Position numbers and translations under genes: made by a program
Source of the DNA: Acidimicrobiales bacterium
GTDB lineage: Bacteria > Actinomycetota > Acidimicrobiia > Acidimicrobiales > CADCSY01
DNA: 64,000 bases
Assembly: GCA_030446545.1 (NCBI GenBank)
Contig: JAUJNB010000002.1
Span: 95,769 to 159,768, forward strand
Reading direction: 5' to 3'
The notes under the pieces: generated by a model
What the model saw: only the letters and a program-made list of their open reading frames with translations
The model's database searches: none
Told to the model about the DNA's origin: nothing
In this document: positions 17,516 through 28,403 of the stretch, piece after piece
Layout: the number at the start of each line of letters is the position of its first letter
Numbering within the stretch: position 1 is the first letter of the stretch

Positions 17516-19117
17516 TCACTCTCTGGCCTCCGGCCGTTGCTCTGGGACGAACTCTTTCGATGGCGCTCGGCCGATGGACACGCCGCCCGCTGCACCCTTC
17601 ACCGATCGACGCCGAGTGAACCACGTGAGGCCGAGGGCCACCACCGCGGCGGTCGCCGCCACCGCCCACGGGAAGCCAGAGGGGCCCAGCCCGGACACGG
17701 TGGCGGTGAAGACGTCCTGGCGGCCGTCGTCCAGGCTGCCGAGGCGGGTGTCGGTCCAGACGGCCGAGGCGGCCCCGTCGGTGCTGTGGAGACCGGTTCG
17801 GGTGCCGAAGTCAGCCTCGACCGTCTCGTCGAAGAGGTTGAACACGGGGCCGACGCGCGAGTCGAACGGCATGGAGGAGACCCGCTGGTTGGTGAAGGTG
17901 GCTCCGTTGTCCTGCGAACTGGCCAGGAAGGCGTCGGTCAAAACGTCGGCGGGGTCGAGCCGGCGGTCGTAGAACAACACGTCGACCCGACCGCCGGGGG
18001 CCACCGCCACCCGGGGCAGGTACTGGCGGGTGCCGTCGCCCGCCGGGTTGTCGTTGACCCGTACGGCCCCGCCCCAGGTGGCGCCTCCGTCGTCGGAGCG
18101 GCGCAGGAAGACGTCTTCGTCGTCCCCGTCGACACCGCTGTGCCAGGTGACGTAGAGCACTCCCTCGGGGCCGGCGGCGATGGAGGGGTGCTCGGGGAGG
18201 AAGACGAGGAACCGCCTGGTGGGCACGATCCCCGACTCCAGCTCGACGCCCGGGGTGAACGACTGGCCGTCGTCGTCGGAGCGGGCCACCACCAGGGCGA
18301 AGGGGCCCTCGGCCGGCGGGCCCTCCAGGCCCTCGAAGTCGCGCCGGTCGTCCTTGAAGTCCTGGTACAGCACCACCAGGGCGCCGTCGGTGGTGATGAC
18401 CGGGGTGGCCGCCCCCACTCGGGGCCGGGCGGGGTCACTGACCGGCACGGGCGCGGAGAAGCTGCGGCCGCCGTCGCCGGACCGGGCCGCCACGATGGTG
18501 GCCGGGCCCACCAGACGGTTGAGCGCCACGTTCTCGGCCTGCAGCCAGACCGCATGGACGGTCCCCTCGGGGTCGACGGCCAACCGGGGCTGGAAGGTGA
18601 GCGGGCCGGCCACCGGTACGGGCGGGGCCATGGTGGCGCCCCCGTCGGCTGAGGTGGTCATCCACAGCCGGGCCGGGGTGTTGCCGTTGCCCTGGAGCTC
18701 GACGTAGAGGACGAAGAGGGTGCCGTCGGGGGCGAAGGCGACGTCGGGGGCGAAGGGGCAGGGCAGCTGGCGAGGAACGCCCCCAGCCACGGGATCAGGA
18801 AGGCCGGCGTTGCACGCAGGGGTGTCGGGGGGCAGGGGGATGGTGGTGGGTCGCCAGGTGACGCCTCCGTCGTCGCTCCACTCCACCAGGGCGGAGAAAC
18901 CGGGGCGGTCGATGCGATGGGCCACGACCAGGTTCGAGGGACGGACCGGGTTGCGGGCCAAGGTGGGCGAGTTGTTGGCGGTGATGATGCCGGGTGGGTT
19001 GACGAGCACGTTGGCGCTCACCTCCGGCCCGCCCTCGAGGACGAAGAGGAACACCCCCGCCGCCAGGAGGGCCAGAGCGACCACGCCCGCCACCAGAGCC
19101 GAGCGCGCCGGGGTCAA
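17516..19117 (-). CDS. Membrane-anchored BNR/sialidase-like beta-propeller protein
   Basis: 533 aa. A membrane segment at residues 8-28 and another near the C-terminus (about 482-502) bracket a large extracellular domain. It carries at least six Asp-box repeats (SDDGGVTW, SADGGATM, SGDGGRSF, SDDDGQSF, SDDGGATW, SQDNGATF), the hallmark of sialidase-type propellers. The Arg triad of true sialidases cannot be assigned with confidence, so the enzyme activity is unproven; such proteins may also be plain binding propellers. The start is a TTG, with no good Shine-Dalgarno. It lies 24 bases upstream of the ATPase operon and may be co-transcribed. Confidence 0.78.
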   Translation of the reverse strand: MTPARSALVAGVVALALLAAGVFLFVLEGGPEVSANVLVNPPGIITANNSPTLARNPVRPSNLVVAHRIDRPGFSALVEWSDDGGVTWRPTTIPLPPDTPACNAGLPDPVAGGVPRQLPCPFAPDVAFAPDGTLFVLYVELQGNGNTPARLWMTTSADGGATMAPPVPVAGPLTFQPRLAVDPEGTVHAVWLQAENVALNRLVGPATIVAARSGDGGRSFSAPVPVSDPARPRVGAATPVITTDGALVVLYQDFKDDRRDFEGLEGPPAEGPFALVVARSDDDGQSFTPGVELESGIVPTRRFLVFLPEHPSIAAGPEGVLYVTWHSGVDGDDEDVFLRRSDDGGATWGGAVRVNDNPAGDGTRQYLPRVAVAPGGRVDVLFYDRRLDPADVLTDAFLASSQDNGATFTNQRVSSMPFDSRVGPVFNLFDETVEADFGTRTGLHSTDGAASAVWTDTRLGSLDDGRQDVFTATVSGLGPSGFPWAVAATAAVVALGLTWFTRRRSVKGAAGGVSIGRAPSKEFVPEQRPEARE

Positions 19118-19246
19118 CTTGGCGTTCCCGGGCCCATCTTCCGAGCGACTCTAGCCCCGGGACTGCTTCTGTCGACGCCCGTCTCTTGTCGGGCCGGGGC
19201 CGGCCGGCGCGTTGCTCCGCAGCCAGGCCTTGGCGTAACCTTCGTC

Positions 19247-21534
19247 GTGGGCGCAAAGGAGCTGGCAGCCAGGTCGACCAGCGCCTCGGCTCTCCAGCGC
19301 GCCGGCCGTTTCGTCGGGGTCATCGCCCTCGGGGGTTGCCTGATCGCGGTCAGCTTCGCCCTCCTCGCCAAGGCCGGTTCGGGCATGCTCCAGGCCGGGC
19401 AGACGGCGCCGGTCAGCGAGATCGACCTCAACCCCCTGCCCCAACGGTCGGTGGTGTTGGCTTCTGACGGGAGCCTCATCGCCGTGTTGCACCGGGAGCA
19501 GAACCGCAAGTCGGTGGCGTTGTCGGAGGTCCCCCAGGTCGTGGTGGACACGGTGCTGGCAGTGGAGGACCAGGAGTTCTACGAGCACGGCGGCATGAAC
19601 CTGCGCTCGACGGCCCGGGCTCTGGCCACCAACGTCTCGGCCGGCGACGTCCTCCAGGGTGGTTCTACGATCACCCAGCAACTGGTGAAGAACTCCCTGC
19701 TCACCCCCAAGCAGGATCTGCAACGCAAGCTCGAGGAAGCGGTACTGGCCATCCGCCTCGAGGACCAGATGACCAAGGACCAGATCCTCGAGCGCTACCT
19801 CAACACCGTCTACTTCGGCAACGGGACCTACGGGGTCCAGGCCGCGGCCGAGGTGTACTTCGGGGTCGGGGTGGGCGAGCTGGGCCAGAACGAAGCCGCC
19901 TTCCTGGCCGGCCTCATCCGCAACCCCATCGGCTATGACCCCTTCCTCTACCCGGAGGTGGCCAAGGAGCGGCGCGACCTGATCCTCGACCGGTTGACCA
20001 CCGTGGGCCAGATCGACGCGGCAGACGCCGAGCGCCTCCGCCAGGTCCCGGTGCCGTCCGAGCGGGGCAACCTCGAGCTGTTGCCCAAACCCAAGGACTA
20101 CTTCGTGGAAGAGGTCACCCGGCGCCTGCTCGAGGATCCCCGGCTGGGCCAGACCGACACCGAGCGCTACAACGCCCTGTTCCTCGGAGGCCTGACCGTC
20201 AAGACCACCCTCGACCCCCGCCTGCAGTCCCTGGCCGAGGAGGCGGTGGCGTCGGTCATCCCGGAAGGAGCGGACCAGTTCACCGCCTCGGTGGTCAGCG
20301 TGGAGCCGGGGACCGGCGCGGTGCGGGCCCTGGTGGGCGGCCGGGGCTTCGAGACCGACAAGTACAACATCGCCACCCAGGGAGTCGGCCAACAGCCGGG
20401 TTCGTCGTTCAAGCCCTTCGTGCTGGCCACCGCCCTGGAGGAAGGCATCTCGCCCGACTCCACCATCGACGGGCGGGGCCCTGCGCCTTCCCCAACCCCG
20501 GTGGCGTCCCCGACCCCTACGAGCTGGAGAACTTCGAGGGATCCGCCGGTGGCGTGCTCAGCCTCACCGACGCCACCCGCAGTTCGGTGAACTGCGCCTA
20601 CGTGCGCCTGGGCAAGCTGGTGGGCCTGGAGAAGGTGGCCGAGACGGCCAGGCGCATGGGCATCACCACGCCCGTGCGGCCCGACCTCTCGATGCCGCTC
20701 GGGACCAACGAGGTCCTGCCGATCGACATGGCCGGGGCCTACGCCACCTTTGCCGCCGACGGGATGCACTACCAGCCCTACCTGGTCGAAGAGGTGACCG
20801 ACCAGGAGGGCGACGTGCTCCTGGAAGGACCGATGGAAGGGACCCAGGCCATCTCGGCTGACAGTGCCCGTCTCACCACCGAGGTGCTCGAAGGGGTGGT
20901 CAGCGGTGGGACGGCCACCGCCGCCCGCTTCGGCGATCGGCGTCCGGCGGCGGGCAAGACCGGCACCACGTCGGCCTACAGCGATGCCTGGTTCGTCGGC
21001 TTCGTCCCCCAGCTGTCCACGGCGGTGTGGATGGGCTCACCCGAGGCCAGCGTGGAGATGACCAACGTCGGAGGCGTGCGGGTGACCGGGGGTTCCTATC
21101 CGGCGAGGATCTGGCAGGCCTACATGGGGCCCGCCCTGGCCGACCAGCCCGGGGAGGCCTTCCCCGTCCCGCCCGCAGCGGGCCCGGCGGAGTCGCTGCG
21201 CCTTGAGGGGGAAGCTCCCGCGCCCCGGCCTCGGGACAGGGATGGGAAGGGGTCGCGAGCCGATGGCGACCGACAGGCCGAGTCCCGTGACGAGACGTCG
21301 TCCGGGGACGACGACGCCACCGAGGACCGCACCCCGGTGGAGGGGGGCGACGAGTCGGAGGGTAGCAACGCCCGGGACGACGACGGTGACGTCAAGCCGG
21401 GCCGCGACGAGCCCGACGACCGACCCCCGTCCACCTCGCCGACCGACGGCGGCGGGAACCAGCCCGACGACGACGATGACTCGGGTGGTGGGGGTGGGTG
21501 CGTGCCCGGGAACCCGTCCTTCCCGTTCTGCTAA
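19247..21534 (+). CDS. Bifunctional penicillin-binding protein (class A), one apparent frameshift
   Basis: Peptidoglycan glycosyltransferase and transpeptidase, about 760 residues. A membrane segment near residues 20-45 is followed by the GT51 domain (VEDQEFYEHGG, GGSTITQQLVKN, RKLEEAVLAIRLE). The transpeptidase domain has SSFK, the SVN motif (TRSSVNCAY) and KTG (AGKTGTT). The frame shifts once at the G run 20475-20478; adding one G gives a continuous protein, so a sequencing error is likely. The C-terminal 110 residues are a disordered acidic/Pro tail ending GGGCVPGNPSFPFC. The GTG start is preceded by TAACCT, a possible -10 box. The protein acts at the outer face of the membrane. Confidence 0.9.
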
Positions 21535-21572
21535 GGGTGACCCTTGTCTGACGTCTCCTCGGGAGCGGTCCG

Positions 21573-22292
21573 GTGAGCGACCCGTCACTGGAGGCCCTCC
21601 TCGAGGTCCAGGCCCACGACCTGGTCATCGACCAACTCCGTCACCGACGGGCCACGCTTCCCGAGCGGGCCGCCCTTTCGGCCCAGTCCCACACGCTGGC
21701 CGAGGTGGGTCGACGCCTGGATGACAACCAGGGACAAGCCCACGAGTTGGAGCGTCGTCAGCGGCGCCTGGAGGACGAGACCGAGCTGGTCGTGGCCAAG
21801 GCGATCGACAGTGAGGGGCGGCTGTACTCGGGGACGGTGACGGCCCCGAGGGAGCTCCAGGCGCTCTCCGCCGAGGTCGAGGGACTCCGGCGCCGGCAGC
21901 GAGGCTTCGAGGACGAGGTGCTCGAGGTGATGGAGGCCCGCGAGCCGATCGAGGCCGAGCGTGCCCACCTGGCCGGGGAGGAGCAGAACCTGCGGGCCGA
22001 GGGAAGCCGCCTGGTGACGCTTCTGGTGGCCGGCGAGGGTGAGATCGACGGCCTGATCGCAGCTGAGTTGGTGGCTCGCGAGCGCTGGGCCCAGGAAGTG
22101 CCGGCCGACCTGCTGAACACCTACGAACGCCTCCGTCTTCGTCTCGGCGGCGTCGGGGTGGCCCGCGTCGATGCCGGACGCTGTACGGGCTGCCACCTGG
22201 GCCTGTCGGCGGTGGAGCTCGACAACCTCCGACGGGTGGGTGCCGGTGCCGCCGTGCGCCACGAGGAGTGCGGTCGGATCCTGGTCCCTTGA
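21573..22292 (+). CDS. Coiled-coil protein with C-terminal zinc ribbon (DUF164/CT398 type)
   Basis: 239 aa. Residues about 10-170 are a long antiparallel coiled coil rich in Glu, Arg and Leu. The C-terminus has a zinc ribbon of the form CTGCHLGLS...HEECGRILVP. This layout matches the widely conserved bacterial zf-RING_7 family, a putative nucleic-acid or secretion-associated protein without a settled role. Starts at GTG, 38 bases after the PBP stop. Its stop overlaps the start of the next gene. Confidence 0.85.
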   Translation: MSDPSLEALLEVQAHDLVIDQLRHRRATLPERAALSAQSHTLAEVGRRLDDNQGQAHELERRQRRLEDETELVVAKAIDSEGRLYSGTVTAPRELQALSAEVEGLRRRQRGFEDEVLEVMEAREPIEAERAHLAGEEQNLRAEGSRLVTLLVAGEGEIDGLIAAELVARERWAQEVPADLLNTYERLRLRLGGVGVARVDAGRCTGCHLGLSAVELDNLRRVGAGAAVRHEECGRILVP

Positions 22293-22789
22293 TCCTCTGG
22301 TTCGCGGGCATGGCGCTGGTGGCCGTCTGGGTCGTGTTCCGCGATCCCGCCCTCGATCACCGCCTCGTGGTGGCCGGGGCGCTGCTCCCCGACGTGGTCG
22401 ACGGGCTCTTGGACCTGCTGGGCCTGGCCGGACCGTGGCCGGCCCACACGTTGGCGGCCAACGTCGGCTTCCTGGGCGTGGTGATGCTGGCCACGAGGGG
22501 ACGGCGCCTCCTGCGGCGCCAACTGCTCGCCCTGCCCATCGGCACCTTCCTCCATCTGGTCCTCGACGGCGTCTGGGCCGACGCCTCGGTGTTCTGGTGG
22601 CCGGGGCTGGGCACCGACGTCGGCTCCCAGAGGCTGCCCAGCCTCGATCGGGGAACGGCCGACATCGTGCTGGAGCTGGCCGGGCTGGTGGCCCTCATCT
22701 GGGTGTGGCGGCGCTTCCGCTTGGCCGAGGCGCCCCGACGAGCCGTGTTCCTGCGCACCGGTCGGGTCGGTCGCGACCTGGTGACCTGA
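22289..22789 (+). CDS. Membrane protein, DUF457/YdjM-like
   Basis: 166 aa with four or five membrane segments. The segments GALLPDVVDGLLDLLG and FLHLVLDGVWADASVFWWP carry the paired Asp and His pattern of the YdjM/LexA-regulated membrane-bound metal-dependent hydrolase family. The catalytic activity of this family is not proven. The TTG start overlaps the previous stop by four bases; an ATG at 22310 is an alternative that loses part of the first segment. Confidence 0.72.
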   Translation: MILWFAGMALVAVWVVFRDPALDHRLVVAGALLPDVVDGLLDLLGLAGPWPAHTLAANVGFLGVVMLATRGRRLLRRQLLALPIGTFLHLVLDGVWADASVFWWPGLGTDVGSQRLPSLDRGTADIVLELAGLVALIWVWRRFRLAEAPRRAVFLRTGRVGRDLVT

Positions 22790-22889
22790 CCCACTCCCGT
22801 CACGCCGTTCAGCGGCCATGATCCCCACCGCGTTCTTGCGGCGCTGACGGACACCGGCCGTCCGCGACTGCCGCAAGAAGCGGCCAGGG

Positions 22890-24326
<1,437 letters not shown>

Positions 24327-24649
24327 CCCGCTCACGCTAGGGGACCACGCCACGCTCCGGCCTGACGGTTGGAGGAACAGCGCGTAGACCCAGCGTTTCC
24401 GATTCGGTCCAGCGGTGGGCTGCCGGCCGCAACCGCTTCACCCACGGTGATGCTCGAACCCCTGGACCCCATGGGTGCCATGGCGCGGTCGGGTGGCGAC
24501 CCATCTGAGCCGCTCCGTGCCTCGACCGATCGTGGACGCGACGAATGGCTGCGCTCTAGCTTGGGTTCGTCAGTCAAGCTGGCTTCGCCCCAGTCCTCGA
24601 ACCTTCGTCACCTCGCACCCGGTGAAGCCGAGAAGCCCGAGGAGGAGCG
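24327..24649. other. Divergent intergenic region between pyk and the VOC gene
   Basis: 323 bases. A TAGCGT box on the minus strand lies 7 bases before the pyk ATG and may be its -10 element. GAGGAG (24642-24647) is the ribosome site of the VOC gene. No other gene, repeat or riboswitch was recognised. Confidence 0.5.
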
Positions 24650-25036
24650 ATGGCACTGAACTTGAACAACATCATGTTGGGCTCGGAGGATCCCAAGAGG
24701 CTCGCCGACTTCTACACCACGGTCCTGGGCGCCCCCGACCCCGACTGGAGCGACGACGCCAACGGCTGGTTCGGCTTCCAGGCGGGCGCCGGCAGCATGG
24801 CCATCGGGCCCCACAGCGACGTCAGGGGCCCGAACCAGCAGCCGGGCCGCATCATGCTCAACTTCGAGACGACCGACGTGCAAGGCGAGTTCGAGCGCAT
24901 CAAGGCAGGGGGTGCCGAGGTCGTGGCCGAGCCGTACCAACCCCAAGGCGGCCCCGGGATGTCGATGTGCACGTTCGCCGACCCCGACGGCAACTACTTC
25001 CAGCTGGCCACGCCCTGGGACCCAGAGTCGACCTGA
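24650..25036 (+). CDS. VOC-family (glyoxalase/dioxygenase-like) protein
   Basis: 128 aa, two beta-alpha-beta-beta-beta modules as in the vicinal oxygen chelate superfamily. The N-terminus LNLNNIMLGSEDPKRLADFY is typical, as is the C-terminal FADPDGNYFQLATPWD with its Glu-equivalent replaced by Gln. The first metal His is not clear, so metal binding may be partial. Members include glyoxalases, bleomycin-resistance proteins and unknowns; the substrate cannot be inferred. GAGGAG lies just upstream of the ATG. Confidence 0.85.
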   Translation: MALNLNNIMLGSEDPKRLADFYTTVLGAPDPDWSDDANGWFGFQAGAGSMAIGPHSDVRGPNQQPGRIMLNFETTDVQGEFERIKAGGAEVVAEPYQPQGGPGMSMCTFADPDGNYFQLATPWDPEST

Positions 25037-25047
25037 TCTGCGAGTGA

Positions 25048-25431
<384 letters not shown>

Positions 25432-25437
25432 GTCCCT

Positions 25438-25443
25438 AGTATG
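25438..25443 (-). promoter_or_regulatory. -10 box of rnpB
   Basis: CATACT on the minus strand, 7 bases before the predicted first base of RNase P RNA (about 25431). The -35 region is GC-rich and shows no good match. Confidence 0.55.
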
Positions 25444-25475
25444 CCCCCGATGGTGGGGGGTGGGGCGCCGGCCGG

Positions 25476-26171
25476 GTGGCGGGCGTGAGCCGGGCCGAGG
25501 CGCCGGGCGGCAGCGAGCCCGAGGGATGGAATCTCCGCTACCAGGGGAACGAGCCGGTCTTCACCACCGATCCCTCGGACTTGCTCGGACCCGAAACCGG
25601 GGGCCTGGTCCCGGGACGGGCCCTCGACCTGGGTAGCGGAGAGGGTCGCAACGCCCTGTGGCTGGCCCAGCGGGGATGGCGGGTGACCGCCGTCGACTTC
25701 TCCGATGTCGGCGTGGCCAAGGCCCGACGCTTGGCCGAGGGTCTCGGCGTCGAGGTCGACTGGGTGGTGGCCGATTTGCGCTCCTACCACCCCCCAGAGG
25801 ACACCTTCGATGTGGTCATCCAGTCCTTCGTCCACCTCCCTGCGAACGAACGGGGAGCGATCCTGCGCCGCGCCTCGGCCGCATTGCGTCCCGGAGGATC
25901 GATCCTCGTCGTGGGCTACGACGTCAGCCACCTCGACCACGGCGCCCCCGGCGGCCCGAGTGACCCCGCCCTACTGCTCACGGTCGACGGCCTGGTGGCC
26001 GACCTGGCCGGTCTGGAGATCGAGCGGGCCGAGCGGAGGCGGGTTCCGGTCGAGGGCGACGAGGAGGACACGGGGCGTTTCGCGGTCGACGTGGTGGTGC
26101 GGGCCCGTCGCGTCACCCCCTTCAGGGCCGCTCGACCAGCCGGGCCTTGGCTCGCCGGCCCGGGAGCTTGA
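25476..26171 (+). CDS. Class I SAM-dependent methyltransferase
   Basis: 231 aa. The SAM-binding motif I is ALDLGSGEGRNALWLAQRG, followed by the acidic end of strand 2 (VTAVDFSDVG) and motif II-like DTFDVVIQSFVHLP. This resembles the TehB/UbiE group. The substrate cannot be told. The start is GTG at 25476, with another GTG nine bases on. Its 3' end overlaps that of the convergent sbcC-type gene by 50 bases. It lies divergent to rnpB. Confidence 0.85.
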   Translation: MAGVSRAEAPGGSEPEGWNLRYQGNEPVFTTDPSDLLGPETGGLVPGRALDLGSGEGRNALWLAQRGWRVTAVDFSDVGVAKARRLAEGLGVEVDWVVADLRSYHPPEDTFDVVIQSFVHLPANERGAILRRASAALRPGGSILVVGYDVSHLDHGAPGGPSDPALLLTVDGLVADLAGLEIERAERRRVPVEGDEEDTGRFAVDVVVRARRVTPFRAARPAGPWLAGPGA

Positions 26172-28401
26172 CCACCTCGATGGCGTGGGGGAGCTGGTCT
26201 TTGACGTCGTCCTCGTGGGTGACCACCAGGACCTGGCGGAAGCGACCCCGGAGCCGCTCCAAGGCACGGAGCATGCGGTCCTTGCGGTCGGCGTCGAGCG
26301 GGCCGAAGACCTCGTCGAGCACCAGCAACCCGATCTGGCCGCCGGACTGGAAGCACAGGTGCTCGCTGACGGCCACCCGCAGGGCCAGGCTGGCCAGGTC
26401 GGCCTCCGAGCCGGAGAAGCGCTCCAGTCCGTAGGCCACCCCCTGGTCGCAGATGTTGATGCCGTAGCTCTCGGGGTCGACCTGGAGCTCGTCGTACTCG
26501 GCGTCGGTGAGCTCAGCGAACAGCGAGGCGGCCTGGCGGGACAGGCGAGGCCCCACCGCGCCCACCAGCTCGTTGCGAAAGGCGCCCAACATCTCGGCCA
26601 GGCGCCCGAGGTGGCGGGCTCGCTCGCTCAACGAGTGCAGTTGGAGGTACTGCTCCTGGGCCGCCGTCAGGACCCGACGGGCCTCCTCGGCGCGAGCCTC
26701 GTCACGCGCCGCCTGCAGGTCGGCCCGATGAGCCAACTGGTCGGCACCGTCCTGGGCCTGCTCGGCCAGCTCGAGGACCCGGCGGGCGTCGGCCAGGGCT
26801 TGGGGGGAGAAGGCCAGGCCTCGGACCTTGTCCCGGAGGGTCTCCAGACGGCCGCCGAGGGAGTCACGGTCGTGGCGCTGGGCGGCGCGCTCGACCTCGG
26901 CCTGGGGGGCTCGCTCGAGCCGACCGCACAAGCGCTGACGCTCGGCCTCGGCCTGGCGTCGGCGCTCGATGTCGCGAACCAGGCCCACCTCCTCGCCCGG
27001 TTGCAGGGGTGGGTCGAGGGTCGTCGTCACCTCGTCGAGCGCCAGTCGGGCGGCGTGGGCGGCCGCTCGCTGCTGGTCCCACGTCCGGCGGGCCTGGCGG
27101 GCCTGTTCCTCCTCGACCCCGAGACGGTGGGCTTCGGCCCCCGCGTCGCGGGCCGTGCGGGCCAGGCCGGCCTCCATGCCGACCAGTTGGGCCAGCCGTC
27201 GCTCGGCCCTGGTCAGCTCCTCCCGGCGGTGGGCCTGGACCTGCTCGAAGGCGGTTCCCAGGCACTGGCCGCACAGCGGGCAGTCGGCTTCACCCGTCAG
27301 CCCGTCGGCGTCGGCCACCACGGCCGCGGCCTGCTCCCGGGCCCTCCGGAGCTCGCTCAGCTGGGCCCGCTGGGCCTCGAGGGCCGACTGGGCCACCTCG
27401 GCGGCGCGGCGAGCCCCGGCCACCAGGGCGTCGTCGGGTCCCGATGGCTCCTTGTCGACCACCACGGCGGCCAGCGACCGCTCCGCCCGACGCAGCTCCT
27501 CGGCCCGGCGGAGCCGGGCCTCGCTGGCGGCCAGCCCGACGCCGGCCTCAGCCAGCTCCACCACCCGGACGCGAGCACTTGCCAGGGCGGCCAGCTCGTC
27601 GTCGAGGCGGGCCAGTCGCGCTACCGCGGCATCGTGCTGGCGCCTGACCTCGCGCCCTTCGGCCCTGAGCGACTCGTGCTCGGCCTCCCGCACGGCGAGC
27701 TCGTCGTGGGCTCGGCGGGCCTGGCTGAGCTGGCGCCGCCGTTCACCGAGCTCGGTGGACATCCGCTCGGCTGCGGCCCTGCTGGTGGCCGCGGTGGCCC
27801 GGGCCTGCTCGGCCTCGTGGGCCAGCGCCTCGGCGTCGGGGAGCAGGGCCCGTACCCGCTCGACGTCACCGTGGGCCGACCGGGCGTCGCGCCGGGCCTG
27901 GTCGCGTGCCGAGTCGATGGGCGTGATGCCGAGCAGTTTGAGCACCAGGTCACGGCGTTTGGCCGGGGTGGTGCCGGCGAAGGCGGCCAACTGCTTCTGC
28001 TCGGCGAAGACCGAAGCCCGGAAGGAGGCGTCGTCCAAGCCCAGGATCGACCGCAGGTAACGATTGGTGTCCCGTACGCCCTCGGCCACATGGTGACCGT
28101 CGGCGCTGGCCCGGGCCTTGACGGTGTGGTTGACGCCGCTGACCGTGCGCCGGACGGAGTAGAGGTGACCCTCGTGTTCGACCTCGATCTCGACCAGCGC
28201 CTCTTCGTCGACGCCCGACGTGCGCACCTGGTCGTTACCGGTGCGCGACCAACCGAAGAGGGCAAAGGGGATGGACTCCACGAGCGCTGATTTCCCGGCG
28301 CCGTTGGCGCCGTAGACCCCCACCAGCCCCGGCGGGACATCGAGGTCCACCTCGTCGGCGAAGACCCGGTAGTTGCGGAGGCGCAGGCGGGTGACGCGCA
28401 T
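26122..28401 (-). CDS. sbcC: SbcC/Rad50-type exonuclease ATPase subunit
   Basis: 759 aa. The N-terminal half of an ABC ATPase (NYRVFADEVDLDVP, Walker A GANGAGKS) and the C-terminal half (signature FSGSEADLASLALR, Walker B GLLVLDEVFG, then the His of VVTHEDD) bracket a long coiled coil. The apex holds a CxxC zinc hook, CPLC, with a second Cys nearby (GQCLG). It is shorter than E. coli SbcC (about 1050) and near the small actinobacterial type. With SbcD it forms the Mre11-Rad50-like nuclease that opens hairpins and DNA ends. It starts 2 bases after the sbcD stop. Confidence 0.9.
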   Translation of the reverse strand: MRVTRLRLRNYRVFADEVDLDVPPGLVGVYGANGAGKSALVESIPFALFGWSRTGNDQVRTSGVDEEALVEIEVEHEGHLYSVRRTVSGVNHTVKARASADGHHVAEGVRDTNRYLRSILGLDDASFRASVFAEQKQLAAFAGTTPAKRRDLVLKLLGITPIDSARDQARRDARSAHGDVERVRALLPDAEALAHEAEQARATAATSRAAAERMSTELGERRRQLSQARRAHDELAVREAEHESLRAEGREVRRQHDAAVARLARLDDELAALASARVRVVELAEAGVGLAASEARLRRAEELRRAERSLAAVVVDKEPSGPDDALVAGARRAAEVAQSALEAQRAQLSELRRAREQAAAVVADADGLTGEADCPLCGQCLGTAFEQVQAHRREELTRAERRLAQLVGMEAGLARTARDAGAEAHRLGVEEEQARQARRTWDQQRAAAHAARLALDEVTTTLDPPLQPGEEVGLVRDIERRRQAEAERQRLCGRLERAPQAEVERAAQRHDRDSLGGRLETLRDKVRGLAFSPQALADARRVLELAEQAQDGADQLAHRADLQAARDEARAEEARRVLTAAQEQYLQLHSLSERARHLGRLAEMLGAFRNELVGAVGPRLSRQAASLFAELTDAEYDELQVDPESYGINICDQGVAYGLERFSGSEADLASLALRVAVSEHLCFQSGGQIGLLVLDEVFGPLDADRKDRMLRALERLRGRFRQVLVVTHEDDVKDQLPHAIEVVKLPGRRAKARLVERP

Positions 28402-28403
28402 GC

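Noticed and set aside
24440..24500. Possible tRNA suggested by a GGTTCGAGC block on the minus strand
   Set aside because: The flanking bases do not form a T-stem, acceptor or anticodon arm.
26122..26171. Overlap of methyltransferase and sbcC ends as an assembly fault
   Set aside because: Both C-termini read normally; a convergent 50-base overlap is plausible in compact high-GC genomes.
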